From NCBI RefSeq assembly GCF_030954495.1, contig NZ_JAVHUW010000045.1:1-64000 (forward strand): 64,000 nt of DNA, read 5' to 3'. Origin of the DNA: Candidatus Desulfosporosinus nitrosoreducens. GTDB taxonomy: Bacteria; Bacillota; Desulfitobacteriia; Desulfitobacteriales; Desulfitobacteriaceae. Both the position numbers and the translations under genes were made by a program. This document shows positions 25,301 through 33,865 of the stretch, in pieces (positions within the stretch are counted from its first letter, which is position 1; each line of letters begins with the position of its first letter). Under the pieces are notes generated by a model. It did not search any database. It was not told where the DNA came from and saw nothing but the letters and a program-made list of their open reading frames with translations.

Positions 25301-26149
25301 ATGTTTTCTGAAATTTGGAAATATAAAAAAATAAAATCCCTGTCGTTGCTGATTACTTGTCTGATGTTACTGGTTGTTCCAGTGGTTTCAGGGTGTTCGG
25401 GCAGTGCAAAAGATGCCTCCACTTCGCTGGATAAGACCGAGCAAACGAAACCGGTCCAGCTTCTGGTTTCTACTGCTCCTAGCCTGAAAGGTTCACTTGA
25501 AGAAATTAAAAGCTTGTATGAGGCTCAAAATCACCAAGTGAAATTGGTCTTTAACTATGGGCCTTCAGGATCACTGCAAACTCAAATTGAACAAGGTGCT
25601 GCCGCCGACATATTTATTTCTCAGGGCAAGCAGCAAATGGATGCTTTAGAGGAAAAAGGATTGATTAAGAAGGACTCAAGGATAAATCTGCTGGGAGATG
25701 AGCTTGTTTTAATCGTCAATAAAAATAACTCGTCAATTAGCAGCTTCGCTGATCTGACCAAACCGGAGGTTAAGAAGATCGGAATTGGCGAGGCCGCTTC
25801 GGTCCCGGCGGCTAAAACAACTCAAGAAACCTTAGAAACCCTTAAATTATGGGACGCTTTACAAGCCAAGCTGGTCATAGGCAAGGATTTAATGCAGGTC
25901 ATGGCTTATGTTGAGACAGGCAATGCCGAAGCGGGGTTTGTCTGGGACACCGTTGCCATAACCTCGGATAAAGTTAAAATTGTGGCCAAGGCGCCGGCAA
26001 ATTCTCATAAACCCGTCGTTTTGCCGGCTGCAGTTGTAGCAGCCTCTAAAAACGCTGAAGAGGCCGCCAAGTTTATGACCTATCTGCAGAGTGATGAGGC
26101 TATGAAGGTTTTTGCAAAGAACGGTTTTGTAAAAGGAGAAACAAAATAA
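25301..26149 (+). CDS. modA: Molybdate/tungstate-binding lipoprotein (second system)
   Basis: This 282-residue ModA-family lipoprotein has lipobox 'VSGC' (cysteine about residue 32). Family stretches are 'LLVSTAPSLKGSLEEIKSLY', 'NYGPSGSLQTQIEQGAAADI' and 'YVETGNAEAGFVWDTVA'. It is clearly homologous to ModA1 but the first ligand loop reads TAPS instead of SAAAS, which could change oxyanion preference. AGAAGGAGG precedes the ATG. The gene order modB-C-A-D differs from the first operon. Confidence 0.92.
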   Translation: MFSEIWKYKKIKSLSLLITCLMLLVVPVVSGCSGSAKDASTSLDKTEQTKPVQLLVSTAPSLKGSLEEIKSLYEAQNHQVKLVFNYGPSGSLQTQIEQGAAADIFISQGKQQMDALEEKGLIKKDSRINLLGDELVLIVNKNNSSISSFADLTKPEVKKIGIGEAASVPAAKTTQETLETLKLWDALQAKLVIGKDLMQVMAYVETGNAEAGFVWDTVAITSDKVKIVAKAPANSHKPVVLPAAVVAASKNAEEAAKFMTYLQSDEAMKVFAKNGFVKGETK

Positions 26150-26168
26150 TCGGAACTGAGGTGGAGCC

Positions 26169-27011
26169 ATGTATATAACCGCTGATACAATTGAGAGATG
26201 GATTAAGGAAGACGTTCCCTATATTGATTTGACAACTTTGGCTCTCGGCATAGGCAGCGTTAAAGGAATCATTCGATTTACTGCCAGGGAGTTTACAGTA
26301 TTATCTGGGGTGGAAGAGGTATTGAAAATCTTCAATAAACTTGAAATCAACCCGACACACTCAATGCCTTCCGGTTCCATAGTAGACAAAGGGGATGTTT
26401 TTATTGAAGCCGAGGGGTTGGCGGCTAACCTGCACATGGCTTGGAAAGTTTCTTTGAACATCCTGGAATATTCTTCGGGCATTGCGACAAGGACTAAAAG
26501 GATGGTCGATCAGGCTATAGCGGCTAATCCTGACATTGCCGTAGTGGCAACAAGAAAATCTTTTCCGGGGACTAAAGAGCTTGCCGTTAAATCTATAATT
26601 GCAGGCGGGGCTTTTCCTCATCGGCTAGGGCTATCGGAGACAATTTTGATTTTCCAGCAGCATCGAGAATTCCTTGGAGATATTCACGCTCTGATGCAGG
26701 AATTAAAGCAATTAAAAGCGAAGAGTTGTGAAAAGAAGATAATTGTTGAAGTCGAATCGCTTGAAGAGGCACGCCTGTTAGCCGAATCCGGAATAGATGG
26801 GTTGCAATTCGACAAAATTCCGGCAAATGATTTAAAGATTATGGTGGAGCAAATCCGGGGAATTAATCCAAAGATTACTTTAATTGGGGCAGGAGGTATA
26901 AATGAAAGCAATATTGCGGAATATGCGGCTACAGGCATTGATGCGATTGCGACTACAGCAATGTATTTTGGAAAGCCTTCAGATATCGGGGTTAAGATGG
27001 AAAAGTTCTAA
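26169..27011 (+). CDS. modD: ModD, quinolinate phosphoribosyltransferase-like
   Basis: The protein (280 residues) is homologous to nicotinate-nucleotide pyrophosphorylase (NadC) but belongs to the ModD branch found in molybdate operons. 'TRKSFPGTKELAVKSIIAGG' and 'HRLGLSETILIFQQH' are ModD-specific versions of the NadC motifs, and 'EVESLEEARLLAESGIDGLQ' is the shared barrel stretch. Its reaction in molybdenum metabolism is not established. It closes the second mod operon; the next 195 bases to the Fe-S protein hold no gene. Confidence 0.9.
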   Translation: MYITADTIERWIKEDVPYIDLTTLALGIGSVKGIIRFTAREFTVLSGVEEVLKIFNKLEINPTHSMPSGSIVDKGDVFIEAEGLAANLHMAWKVSLNILEYSSGIATRTKRMVDQAIAANPDIAVVATRKSFPGTKELAVKSIIAGGAFPHRLGLSETILIFQQHREFLGDIHALMQELKQLKAKSCEKKIIVEVESLEEARLLAESGIDGLQFDKIPANDLKIMVEQIRGINPKITLIGAGGINESNIAEYAATGIDAIATTAMYFGKPSDIGVKMEKF

Positions 27012-27206
27012 ACCGATAGATTATCGATTTTAATGGATTCGGAGAAGGAAAAGTTCTATAATTATACTGTTAATGTTCTTAATGTTCAGTGAATAGATTT
27101 TAATCTTAGAGAGATATGGGATTTCACTGACCGGGCCTGATCCAGCAGTAAGAGAAGCCTGAGACTAACTCGTCGGCTAAACAAATTGAGAGGAGCGAAA
27201 ACTATC

Positions 27207-28136
27207 ATGGAATTGCTTACATTAACGATTGATGGTCGTGAAGTCAGTGTTCCCAAAGGAACGACTGTGCTTGAAGCATGCCGAATGAATAATATTCCCA
27301 TTCCTACTTTGTGCCATGCTCCTGAACTTACTTCTTCCGGCGCTTGTCGCTTGTGTGTCGTCCAAATTGAGGGCATGCGCAATCTTCCCCCTTCTTGCGT
27401 CACCCAAGCAGCGCAGGGTATGAAGGTTGAGACGCAGAACCCCAAAGTTCGCAATGCGCGCAAAATGATTCTGGAATTGTTAGTGGCCAGCCATCCTTTG
27501 GATTGTATGACTTGCCAAAAAATGGGCAATTGCTCTTTAGCGCAATATGCTTATGAGTACGGGGTAAAGGGAAAACTGTTTATAGGAGAGAAACGCTGCC
27601 TTCCCATTGATGACACGAATCCTTATATTTTAAGAGATTTAAACAAGTGTATTTTATGCGGGAAGTGCGTTGCCACCTGTGAGGCGGTGTCAGAACGAAA
27701 TGTAATCGGATTTGCTAACCGTGGATTCCAAACCAAGGTTTCGACCTTCATGGACACTGACCTGAAAGATTCGGCCTGCGTCTATTGCAATAGGTGTGTA
27801 GCTATTTGCCCCGTTGGAGCATTAGTGGACAAAACGATGATCGGCAAAGGCAGAGATTGGGAACTGACAACGGAAGAAGTCACCTGTACTTTTTGTGACT
27901 CGGGTTGTAAATTTAATATCAATTCCAAGAACGGCAAAGTTATTGGAGTCACCGCAAAATCGGCAGCCAATGGCCGTCCTCTTTGCCTGAAAGGGCGCAT
28001 AGGTTCTGATTTCAGGTATAATGCCGAGCGGAAGGACAACCCTTTCCTTAACAAAGATGGCGAATTTATACAAGTAACGTGGTCGGAATTTTTAGGTTTA
28101 GGCAATATTGTAGAAAAGATCAATTCTTTAGCTTAA
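27207..28136 (+). CDS. Stand-alone NuoG/FdhA-like iron-sulfur protein
   Basis: The protein (309 residues) contains, in order, a [2Fe-2S] ferredoxin fold ('CHAPELTSSGACRLC', about 35-50), a His-Cys [4Fe-4S] site ('HPLDCMTCQKMGNC', about 95), two [4Fe-4S] motifs ('CILCGKCVATC', 'CVYCNRCVAIC') and a 4Fe-4S Mo/W-bis-MGD domain ('CTFCDSGCKFN...PLCLKGR'). It then stops just where a catalytic domain would start ('VTWSEFLGLGN'). It equals the first third of NADP-dependent formate dehydrogenase alpha or NuoG. It may be a natural electron-transfer subunit or a truncated oxidoreductase. ATG 27207 follows AGAGGAG. Confidence 0.85.
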   Translation: MELLTLTIDGREVSVPKGTTVLEACRMNNIPIPTLCHAPELTSSGACRLCVVQIEGMRNLPPSCVTQAAQGMKVETQNPKVRNARKMILELLVASHPLDCMTCQKMGNCSLAQYAYEYGVKGKLFIGEKRCLPIDDTNPYILRDLNKCILCGKCVATCEAVSERNVIGFANRGFQTKVSTFMDTDLKDSACVYCNRCVAICPVGALVDKTMIGKGRDWELTTEEVTCTFCDSGCKFNINSKNGKVIGVTAKSAANGRPLCLKGRIGSDFRYNAERKDNPFLNKDGEFIQVTWSEFLGLGNIVEKINSLA

Positions 28137-28189
28137 GCAAACCATCATTAATAAACGAGGGAATCAGCTCTATAGTTAAAGTTGACGAT

Positions 28190-28222
28190 ATTAAAGCCGC
28201 CTGCTAATGAGGCGGCTTTAAT
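28190..28222. terminator. Terminator between convergent genes
   Basis: ATTAAAGCCGCCT and AGGCGGCTTTAAT form a 13-base perfect stem between the Fe-S protein (plus) and the HMA protein (minus). Confidence 0.75.
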
Positions 28223-28271
28223 GTTGTTACAGTTTTGCGGGATTGCAGGCGGGATTTTCCGGCTGTAGATT

Positions 28272-28634
28272 TCAGTTGACAGAAATGACCATATAGCCCG
28301 CTTCAGAGACCGCTTTTCGCAGAAGCTGATCAGGAACTTCTTCTTTCATATATACCTTGGCAATCCGCTTATCTAAATCCACTTTAGCAAAAACACCGTC
28401 CAGGGAATTAAGCGCGTTTTGAACATGAATAACACAATTGCGGCAGGTCATACCATCAATTTTCAGAACCTTTTCGTAAGGGTAATGGCTTAAATTCTGA
28501 TCTTGAACCCGGACCTTTTTGGGGGCTGCGTCACTCTCCGAACCACAGCAACCGGAGGCCATCTTTTTTCGATAACTGCGGATTCCTAAAAATATAATGG
28601 CAGCGAGCACGAGGCAAATTATGATGGTTGCCAT
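28272..28634 (-). CDS. FeoB-associated Cys-rich membrane segment fused to HMA domain
   Basis: The protein (120 residues from ATG 28634) starts with one membrane helix and a 'KKMASGCCGS' tail like FeoB-associated Cys-rich membrane proteins. It continues with a complete heavy-metal-associated domain: 'LKIDGMTCRNCVIHVQNALN' is the metal-binding MTCxxC loop. The fusion suggests a membrane-tethered metallochaperone at the Feo pore. AGGAG lies six bases before the chosen ATG. It is the last gene of the feo operon. Confidence 0.8.
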   Translation of the reverse strand: MATIIICLVLAAIIFLGIRSYRKKMASGCCGSESDAAPKKVRVQDQNLSHYPYEKVLKIDGMTCRNCVIHVQNALNSLDGVFAKVDLDKRIAKVYMKEEVPDQLLRKAVSEAGYMVISVN

Positions 28635-28779
28635 GTTCATCTCCTCTTTCTGCTTAAGATTAAACAAAACCGAATGCTGTCTGTTGTAGCCGCATCCGGT
28701 TTTTCAGCTGAACTTTTTAAATGGTTTGTTTGAAAAATGGGTATCCGCGTTACTCTGTTATTTGGCAGGGCGGGTAGGA

Positions 28780-28995
28780 TCAGTGTTTCAGTGGTGCAGC
28801 TTTTGATGGACAAGAGTGGCATCCGGCACAACCGCCGCCGCAACCCAGGGACATATCGGAGGAACCCACTTTCGCGGAATGGCAGGCTCCTTTCGCTTCA
28901 CACGCTGCGCAGGTGCCGTTTTTTACAAGATAGCGGATTGCCAGTGTTAAGAGAACAGCCACGCCAAGACCGAGCAAAATAGTTGGTAAATTCAT
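28780..28995 (-). CDS. FeoB-associated Cys-rich membrane protein
   Basis: This small protein (71 residues) has one N-terminal membrane helix ('TILLGLGVAVLLTLAIRYLV') and a Cys-rich tail ('GTCAACEAKGACHSA', 'LGCGGGCAGCHSC'). The family commonly follows feoB in Clostridia and may hand over or gate iron. GAGGAGG precedes the ATG. It lies downstream of feoB in the operon. Confidence 0.85.
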   Translation of the reverse strand: MNLPTILLGLGVAVLLTLAIRYLVKNGTCAACEAKGACHSAKVGSSDMSLGCGGGCAGCHSCPSKAAPLKH

Positions 28996-29074
28996 AGGTT
29001 AACCTCCTCACCGGCGGAGACGGTTGATTAAACCGTCTCCGGACTAAAAAGATAAGGGCTTTCTTGAGAGATTT

Positions 29075-31210
29075 CTAGATAGCCGCACCCGCGCGACTGA
29101 GCGTTGTCTTGCGGCGCGCGGAGGGGCGAACCAGCAGGAAGATCGCCAGGAGCAAAAGGAGGAGTGCCAGGATTTGACCTATTCCAAAACTTGCTCCATA
29201 GAACAGGACACTGCCTAGTTGGTTAGTGATAAACGCTAAGCCATAACCTAGGAGAACCTGATATCCGATGGCGATCGCCGTCCATTTGGAGTCGTTCATT
29301 TCCCGGGCGGTGGTGGCCATGGCTACAATGCAAGGAGGATCGAAAAGATTGAGCAGCATGAATGAGAAGGCTCCCAGTGCCGTAAACATCGAAGCAATCC
29401 CAGTCATTACCGCCTGCGTGTTGTCCGGATCGGCAACGCCGTTCAGGACAGCCAGGGTGCCGATCGCGCTTTCTTTGGCCATGAGAGCGCTGATCGTTGC
29501 GACCGCTCCTTTCCAGTCTCCGAATCCCAGCGGGGCAAAGAACCAAGCGATCGCATGCCCGATGCCGGCCAGCATACTGCTTTCGATATCAACCATCTGC
29601 ATGTTCCAGGCGAAGGAGGAGAGAAACCAGATAAGGACGCAGGCTGTAAAGATAATAGTGCCGGCTTTGATGACGAAAGCCCGTGAGCGTTCCCACATGT
29701 GAATCAGAACGCCTTTGAGCGAAGGAATGTGATAAGGAGGCAGTTCCATGACGAAGGGAGCCGGGTCTCCCCCAAAGTAGGCTGTCTTTTTAAAAGCGAT
29801 GCCGGATAAAACAATGATGGCAATCCCGAGAAAATACATGGCTGGTGCGATAAAGAACGATTTGGGGAAAAAGGTGGTGGTGATCATGGCGATGATCACT
29901 GTCTTGGCGCTGCAAGGCATGAAGGTTGAGAGCATGATGGTCATGCGGCGGTCTTTTTCGTTTTCAATGGTCCGGGTAGCCATGATGGCCGGTACACCGC
30001 AACCTGTGCCGATCAAAATCGGAATGAAGGATTTTCCGGAAAGGCCGAATTTACGGAAGATTCGGTCCATGATGAAGGCGACCCTGGCCATATAGCCGGA
30101 ATCCTCCAAGAGGGAAAGGAAGAAAAACAGAATGAGCATCTGGGGGACAAAGCCAAGCACGGTGCCCACGCCGCCGATGATGCCGTTGACAATCAGTCCG
30201 TTGAGCCAGTCGGCGGCCCCCACGGCAGTTAAAGCCGCTGTGGCGCCGTTGGTGATCCAGTCTCCGAACAAAGTATTGTTCACCCAGTCCGTGGCGATAC
30301 TGCCCAAGGTAGTAACAGATATATAATACATCAAAAACATAAGAGCCGCGAAAATGGGGAGAGCAAGGAAACGGTTGGTAGCAATGCGGTCGATTCGGTC
30401 AGATGCCGACATGGCTTTGGGATTTTTGCGGAGGCACTTGTCAACCAGTTGGGCGATGTAGTCATAGCGCTCGTTGGTGATGATGGTTTCGCTGTCGTCG
30501 CCGAGCTCTTCTTCGAGGGGGACGATGAGGCTTTCCAGTTTATTCTTTTGTTCTGAGGAGAATTGAAGTGACTCCAGAACTTTTTGATCACGTTCGAACA
30601 GTTTGACGGCATACCAGCGGGCACGCTGCGGTTCCAGAATATCTTTAAAAGTCTCGGCAATAGAGGAAAGGACTTCTTCAACCTGCTTGTTGAACTTGTG
30701 CTGCGGAACGGAGGGACGTTTCGCTTTGGCGAGCTCAATGGCTTTTTCCGCCGCCTCCATGGAGCCTTCTCCCTTGATGGCGGCAGTTTCCACAACCTCG
30801 CAGCCTAATGCGGCACCAAGCTTCTGGGCATCGATTTTGTCGCCGGATTTTTTGACGATATCCATCATGTTCAGGGAAAGGACAACCGGTATGCCCAGTT
30901 CCACGATCTGGGTCGTCAGATATAGATTTCGCTCCAGGTTAGTTCCGTCTACCAGATTGATGATGGCCTCAGGATGGTCATTTATCAAGTAGTTGCGGCT
31001 GACGACTTCTTCAAGGGTATAAGGAGAAAGGGAATAGATCCCCGGAAGATCTGTGATAATTACGTCTTTGTGACCCCTTAATTTACCTTCCTTTTTTTCT
31101 ACGGTAACGCCCGGCCAGTTGCCCACGTACTGGCTGCTGCCGGTTAAATTGTTGAACATGGTTGTCTTGCCGCAGTTTGGATTGCCGGCAAGTGCGATTT
31201 TAATTGCCAT
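29075..31210 (-). CDS. feoB: Ferrous iron transport protein B
   Basis: The protein (711 residues) is a typical FeoB. The N-terminal G domain carries G1 'GNPNCGKTT', G3 'DLPGIYSL' and G4 'LNMMD'; a helical spacer follows; the C-terminal membrane part has two Gate repeats with 'GTGCGVPAI' and 'MPCSAKT'. It imports Fe2+ under anoxic conditions. The gene follows two feoA copies on the minus strand, and a Fur box lies upstream of the operon. Confidence 0.96.
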   Translation of the reverse strand: MAIKIALAGNPNCGKTTMFNNLTGSSQYVGNWPGVTVEKKEGKLRGHKDVIITDLPGIYSLSPYTLEEVVSRNYLINDHPEAIINLVDGTNLERNLYLTTQIVELGIPVVLSLNMMDIVKKSGDKIDAQKLGAALGCEVVETAAIKGEGSMEAAEKAIELAKAKRPSVPQHKFNKQVEEVLSSIAETFKDILEPQRARWYAVKLFERDQKVLESLQFSSEQKNKLESLIVPLEEELGDDSETIITNERYDYIAQLVDKCLRKNPKAMSASDRIDRIATNRFLALPIFAALMFLMYYISVTTLGSIATDWVNNTLFGDWITNGATAALTAVGAADWLNGLIVNGIIGGVGTVLGFVPQMLILFFFLSLLEDSGYMARVAFIMDRIFRKFGLSGKSFIPILIGTGCGVPAIMATRTIENEKDRRMTIMLSTFMPCSAKTVIIAMITTTFFPKSFFIAPAMYFLGIAIIVLSGIAFKKTAYFGGDPAPFVMELPPYHIPSLKGVLIHMWERSRAFVIKAGTIIFTACVLIWFLSSFAWNMQMVDIESSMLAGIGHAIAWFFAPLGFGDWKGAVATISALMAKESAIGTLAVLNGVADPDNTQAVMTGIASMFTALGAFSFMLLNLFDPPCIVAMATTAREMNDSKWTAIAIGYQVLLGYGLAFITNQLGSVLFYGASFGIGQILALLLLLLAIFLLVRPSARRKTTLSRAGAAI

Positions 31211-31268
31211 TATCTCTTCTCCTTTGCCATAGTTAACGTTCTTGAAGGTTAGCTAAACCGTGGGGTTT

Positions 31269-31490
31269 TTAAATCACCTCAATATTTTCCGCCTCGGCTT
31301 TGCGCAAGGAAAGCTCGTAGCCGCGAACAGTGATTTCGATAGGATCGCCAAGGGGAGCCACTTTGCGCACATAAATCTTTGTCCCTTTGGTTATGCCCAT
31401 GTCCATGAGGCGGCGGCGGAGTGCACCGACTCCTTTGAAAGCAGTGACAGATACAGTTTCTCCTGGGTTGACTTCTTTGAGTGTTTTCAT
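31269..31490 (-). CDS. feoA: FeoA protein (second copy)
   Basis: This 73-residue cytoplasmic SH3-like protein has 'ALRRRLMDMGITKGTKIYV' and 'DPIEITVRGYELSLRKAEA', the FeoA pattern. It is needed for FeoB activity. AGGAG lies upstream of the ATG. It sits between feoA1 and feoB. Confidence 0.93.
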   Translation of the reverse strand: MKTLKEVNPGETVSVTAFKGVGALRRRLMDMGITKGTKIYVRKVAPLGDPIEITVRGYELSLRKAEAENIEVI

Positions 31491-31518
31491 GATTTTCTCC
31501 TCCCAAAATTAATAGCAG

Positions 31519-31812
31519 TTAAGCAGTCAGTACTCGGCTGGCCATTGATTTGCTGATAGCTACCCTTGTGCCCTTAACGTTGACAATAACATTCCCGTTC
31601 ATTTCTGTAACAACCGTTACTTCAGCGTCTTCGACAAAACCAATGTTGCTGAGAAAACGTCTTGTGTCATCCTTGCCGGAAATAGACTTAACTCTGACCC
31701 GTTCCCCGGTGCGCACCATGCTCAGAGGAATAACCTGCCCTGAAGATGATGAGCGAGGACGGCAGATGCTTAAACTTGAGTTGTATATAGCTGCTGTGTT
31801 TTCCTTTTCCAT
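31519..31812 (-). CDS. feoA: FeoA-domain protein (first copy)
   Basis: This 97-residue protein is a FeoA domain ('RVKSISGKDDTRRFLSNIGF', 'MNGNVIVNVKGTRVAISKSM') with a 25-residue N-terminal extension rich in serine and arginine. It is the first gene of the feo operon, and two FeoA proteins with one FeoB are frequent in Clostridia. AAAGGAG precedes the ATG, and the Fur box lies 90 bases upstream. Confidence 0.92.
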   Translation of the reverse strand: MEKENTAAIYNSSLSICRPRSSSSGQVIPLSMVRTGERVRVKSISGKDDTRRFLSNIGFVEDAEVTVVTEMNGNVIVNVKGTRVAISKSMASRVLTA

Positions 31813-31901
31813 TTGAAACCACTCTCCTTTAAAAGACTGTAGTTATTATGTTTTATTTACGTCGTTGTCTCTCATTTCTATCCTATTACAATTCTACTAC
31901 T

Positions 31902-31920
31902 AATGATAATCATTTTCAAT
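31902..31920 (-). promoter_or_regulatory. Fur box of the feo operon
   Basis: AATGATAATCATTTTCAAT matches the classical 19-base Fur site (GATAATGATAATCATTATC) well. It lies 90 bases before feoA1. Confidence 0.8.
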
Positions 31921-32002
31921 AACTAAATTTGCGAAAGGAAAATTTATTGTTATATTTCTTCAATCAAATTATGAATATTAGATCAGAAAGAAAAATATTC
32001 AT

Positions 32003-32023
32003 AAACGATAATTATTATCGTTT
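32003..32023. promoter_or_regulatory. Perfect 10-1-10 palindrome, Fur-family box
   Basis: AAACGATAAT-T-ATTATCGTTT is a perfect palindrome containing the 7-1-7 core CGATAAT-T-ATTATCG. It lies in the 518-base gap between feoA1 and the DUF2325 gene. This gap (31813-32330) also holds a CCGAAAG/CTTTTCGG hairpin near 32072 but no gene. Confidence 0.75.
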
Positions 32024-32330
32024 AAGTCGAGAGACTTTTGCCTATAGCTTATCTCGCCGAAAGGTTATCTTTTCGGTATATCCGTTTTATTTTAAATAAA
32101 AAAAGCTCGGTGATAGTCGGTTGGCTAATCGTGGGGATCTTGTACTGAGGACTGTTATTTGCTAATCTTCTGCTTGACGGATTAACTTACTGCCTGTAAT
32201 ATATAAGTAATCCGAACTAAATGAAAATCATAATCAATTGGAAAGCTGCATTAAGGCACAGACGGAAATTTCAGTTCAATTTAACCTGACATAAAAATAA
32301 TACTAAATTAAAAGAAAGAAGGGTAATTTT

Positions 32331-32621
32331 ATGAGTATCGTTCTTGTTGGAGGTCATGACAGAATGCATGAGGAATATAAAGAGATATGCTCTAAACGCG
32401 GGCATCGTGTGAAAGTCTTTACTCAGATGCCTGCCAGATTTGACAAATTAATTGGCAATCCTGATGGAATTGTGCTGTTTACATGGACGGTATCTCACAA
32501 GATGATTCATACGGCTGTGAAAGAAGCAAAGCGAAAAAACATTCCGGTGTTAAGATGTCATAACAGCAGCAGGACGTCGCTGGAAGGAATGATCGAACAG
32601 TTGGAAAAGGGTCAGAGATAA
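32331..32621 (+). CDS. DUF2325 family protein
   Basis: The protein (96 residues) matches DUF2325: 'MSIVLVGGHDRMHEEYKEIC', 'DGIVLFTWTVSHKMIHTAVK' and 'PVLRCHNSSRTSLEGMI'. The function is unknown; conserved His and Cys residues could bind a metal. An AGAAGGG site precedes the ATG. Its position between Fur-type boxes and next to feo suggests iron regulation, which is inference. Confidence 0.85.
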   Translation: MSIVLVGGHDRMHEEYKEICSKRGHRVKVFTQMPARFDKLIGNPDGIVLFTWTVSHKMIHTAVKEAKRKNIPVLRCHNSSRTSLEGMIEQLEKGQR

Positions 32622-32631
32622 GTTTTAAGGC

Positions 32632-32646
32632 AAATGATAATCATTT
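32632..32646. promoter_or_regulatory. Fur box upstream of the HD-GYP gene
   Basis: AAATGAT-A-ATCATTT is a perfect 7-1-7 Fur-type palindrome, 60 bases before the HD-GYP start. Confidence 0.7.
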
Positions 32647-32706
32647 TTAGCAATTGATATTCGCAGGGAAAGGATGACATGCCACATTACATAGGAGGAC
32701 GCGTTG

Positions 32707-33342
32707 ATGTTTCAATTTGCCAGAGAATTTTTCCGCAAAGATCAATTCCATGATATTATTGAATGCCTGGCCGCTGCCTTGGAAGCAAAGGATTTATACA
32801 CCAGCGGCCATTCTTCAAGAGTTGGAGATATGTCCTTTGATTTGGGCCGTTTTATGGGGTTAAAAGGTTCGGAACTTGAGGATTTGCATATTGCCGCACA
32901 CTTACACGATATAGGGAAGATGGGTATTGCGGAAAGCATCCTGAACAAGAGCGGGAAACTTCTTCCTCATGAGTGGGAACAGATAAAGAAGCATCCTGAA
33001 ATTGGCTACAACATCTTATCTAAGTCCAAACGGCTTTTAAAAATCGCGGAAATTGTACTGCACCATCATGAACGGTGGGACGGAAGCGGCTACCCGTACG
33101 GTTTAAAGGGAGACAAAATTCCCTTGGGTTCAAGAATCATTGGAGTCGCGGATTCCGTCGACGCTATCACTTCTGCCAGGCCTTATAGAAAAGCAATGTC
33201 TTGGGAGAAGTGCTGGGAAGAGGTACTTTTAAATAAAGGCATACAATTTGATCCCATGGCGGTGGAAGCAGCGGAAAAGCTGTGGAGGAAATGGAAAGGA
33301 ATATGGCAGAGATCTCAGGAGAACAGCGAAGAGGCAAGTTAA
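32707..33342 (+). CDS. HD-GYP domain phosphodiesterase-like protein
   Basis: This 211-residue protein is almost entirely an HD-GYP domain: 'HSSRVGDMS', 'HLHDIGKMGI' (metal-binding HD), 'HHHERWDGSGYPYGLKG' and 'IGVADSVDAITSARPYRKA'. Such domains hydrolyse cyclic-di-GMP or related dinucleotides. No receiver or sensor domain is attached. AGGAGG lies eight bases before ATG 32707. The Fur box directly upstream suggests a link between iron supply and second-messenger turnover; that is inference. Confidence 0.88.
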   Translation: MFQFAREFFRKDQFHDIIECLAAALEAKDLYTSGHSSRVGDMSFDLGRFMGLKGSELEDLHIAAHLHDIGKMGIAESILNKSGKLLPHEWEQIKKHPEIGYNILSKSKRLLKIAEIVLHHHERWDGSGYPYGLKGDKIPLGSRIIGVADSVDAITSARPYRKAMSWEKCWEEVLLNKGIQFDPMAVEAAEKLWRKWKGIWQRSQENSEEAS

Positions 33343-33398
33343 AGGTATTTTTGAAACAATAATGGTGTCGAGCATGTTCTCTTTGTCGGGAGGAGGAA

Positions 33399-33590
33399 GT
33401 GTGGGGCATTAAAGACTGTATAGAGTATTACGCTAAAATGGCCGAACAGGAGACTAATCTGGTGTTGAAAAGGCTTTATATGGTGAATATGGACTTGTTG
33501 ATTAAACTAAGAGATGCTAAGCTCAAGCGGAAGAAAGGTTCCAGTGGGGTTGTGGGTTCCGGATATGAGAAGGATGAGCGCGTCATTTAA
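33399..33590 (+). CDS. Hypothetical small protein
   Basis: This 63-residue frame begins with GTG at 33399 behind a strong GGGAGGAGG site and encodes a basic, mostly helical protein ('YYAKMAEQETNLVLKRLYMV'). I do not recognise it. It follows the HD-GYP gene by 56 bases and may be co-transcribed. Positions 33591-33800 hold nothing I can support. Confidence 0.55.
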   Translation: MWGIKDCIEYYAKMAEQETNLVLKRLYMVNMDLLIKLRDAKLKRKKGSSGVVGSGYEKDERVI

Positions 33591-33800
33591 CCTTGTGCGG
33601 CAAAGCTTATTAAAATGTCTTGAGGTTGCGTTGACGGAAAATTTTTAAAAATACCTAAACCTAAGAAGGAATTTCGGGCCGAATAGCGAATATTATCTTA
33701 AAGGATTGGGTATCAAGAAGATACTCGCAGAAAATGTATGGATAAGCTTATCATATGCTTTGGAAAATTTTAGTTTTGTACAGTTTAATCATTGGAACAT

Positions 33801-33852
33801 GACCATGGAGGTCTGCCTAGAGGAACAGGCAAATCTTCATGGTTTTATTTTT
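33801..33852 (+). ncRNA. Recurrent hairpin element, copy A (upstream of DUF3842-cooT)
   Basis: The 5' arm GACCATGGAGGTC pairs with AATCTTCATGGT over 11 positions including G-U pairs, an inner TGCCT/AGGCA stem caps it, and TTTTATTTTT follows. It ends seven bases before the ribosome binding site of the 20-codon leader frame at 33866. It is one of six related elements in the window and is best read as an attenuator. Confidence 0.7.
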
Positions 33853-33865
33853 GGGAGGGATATTC

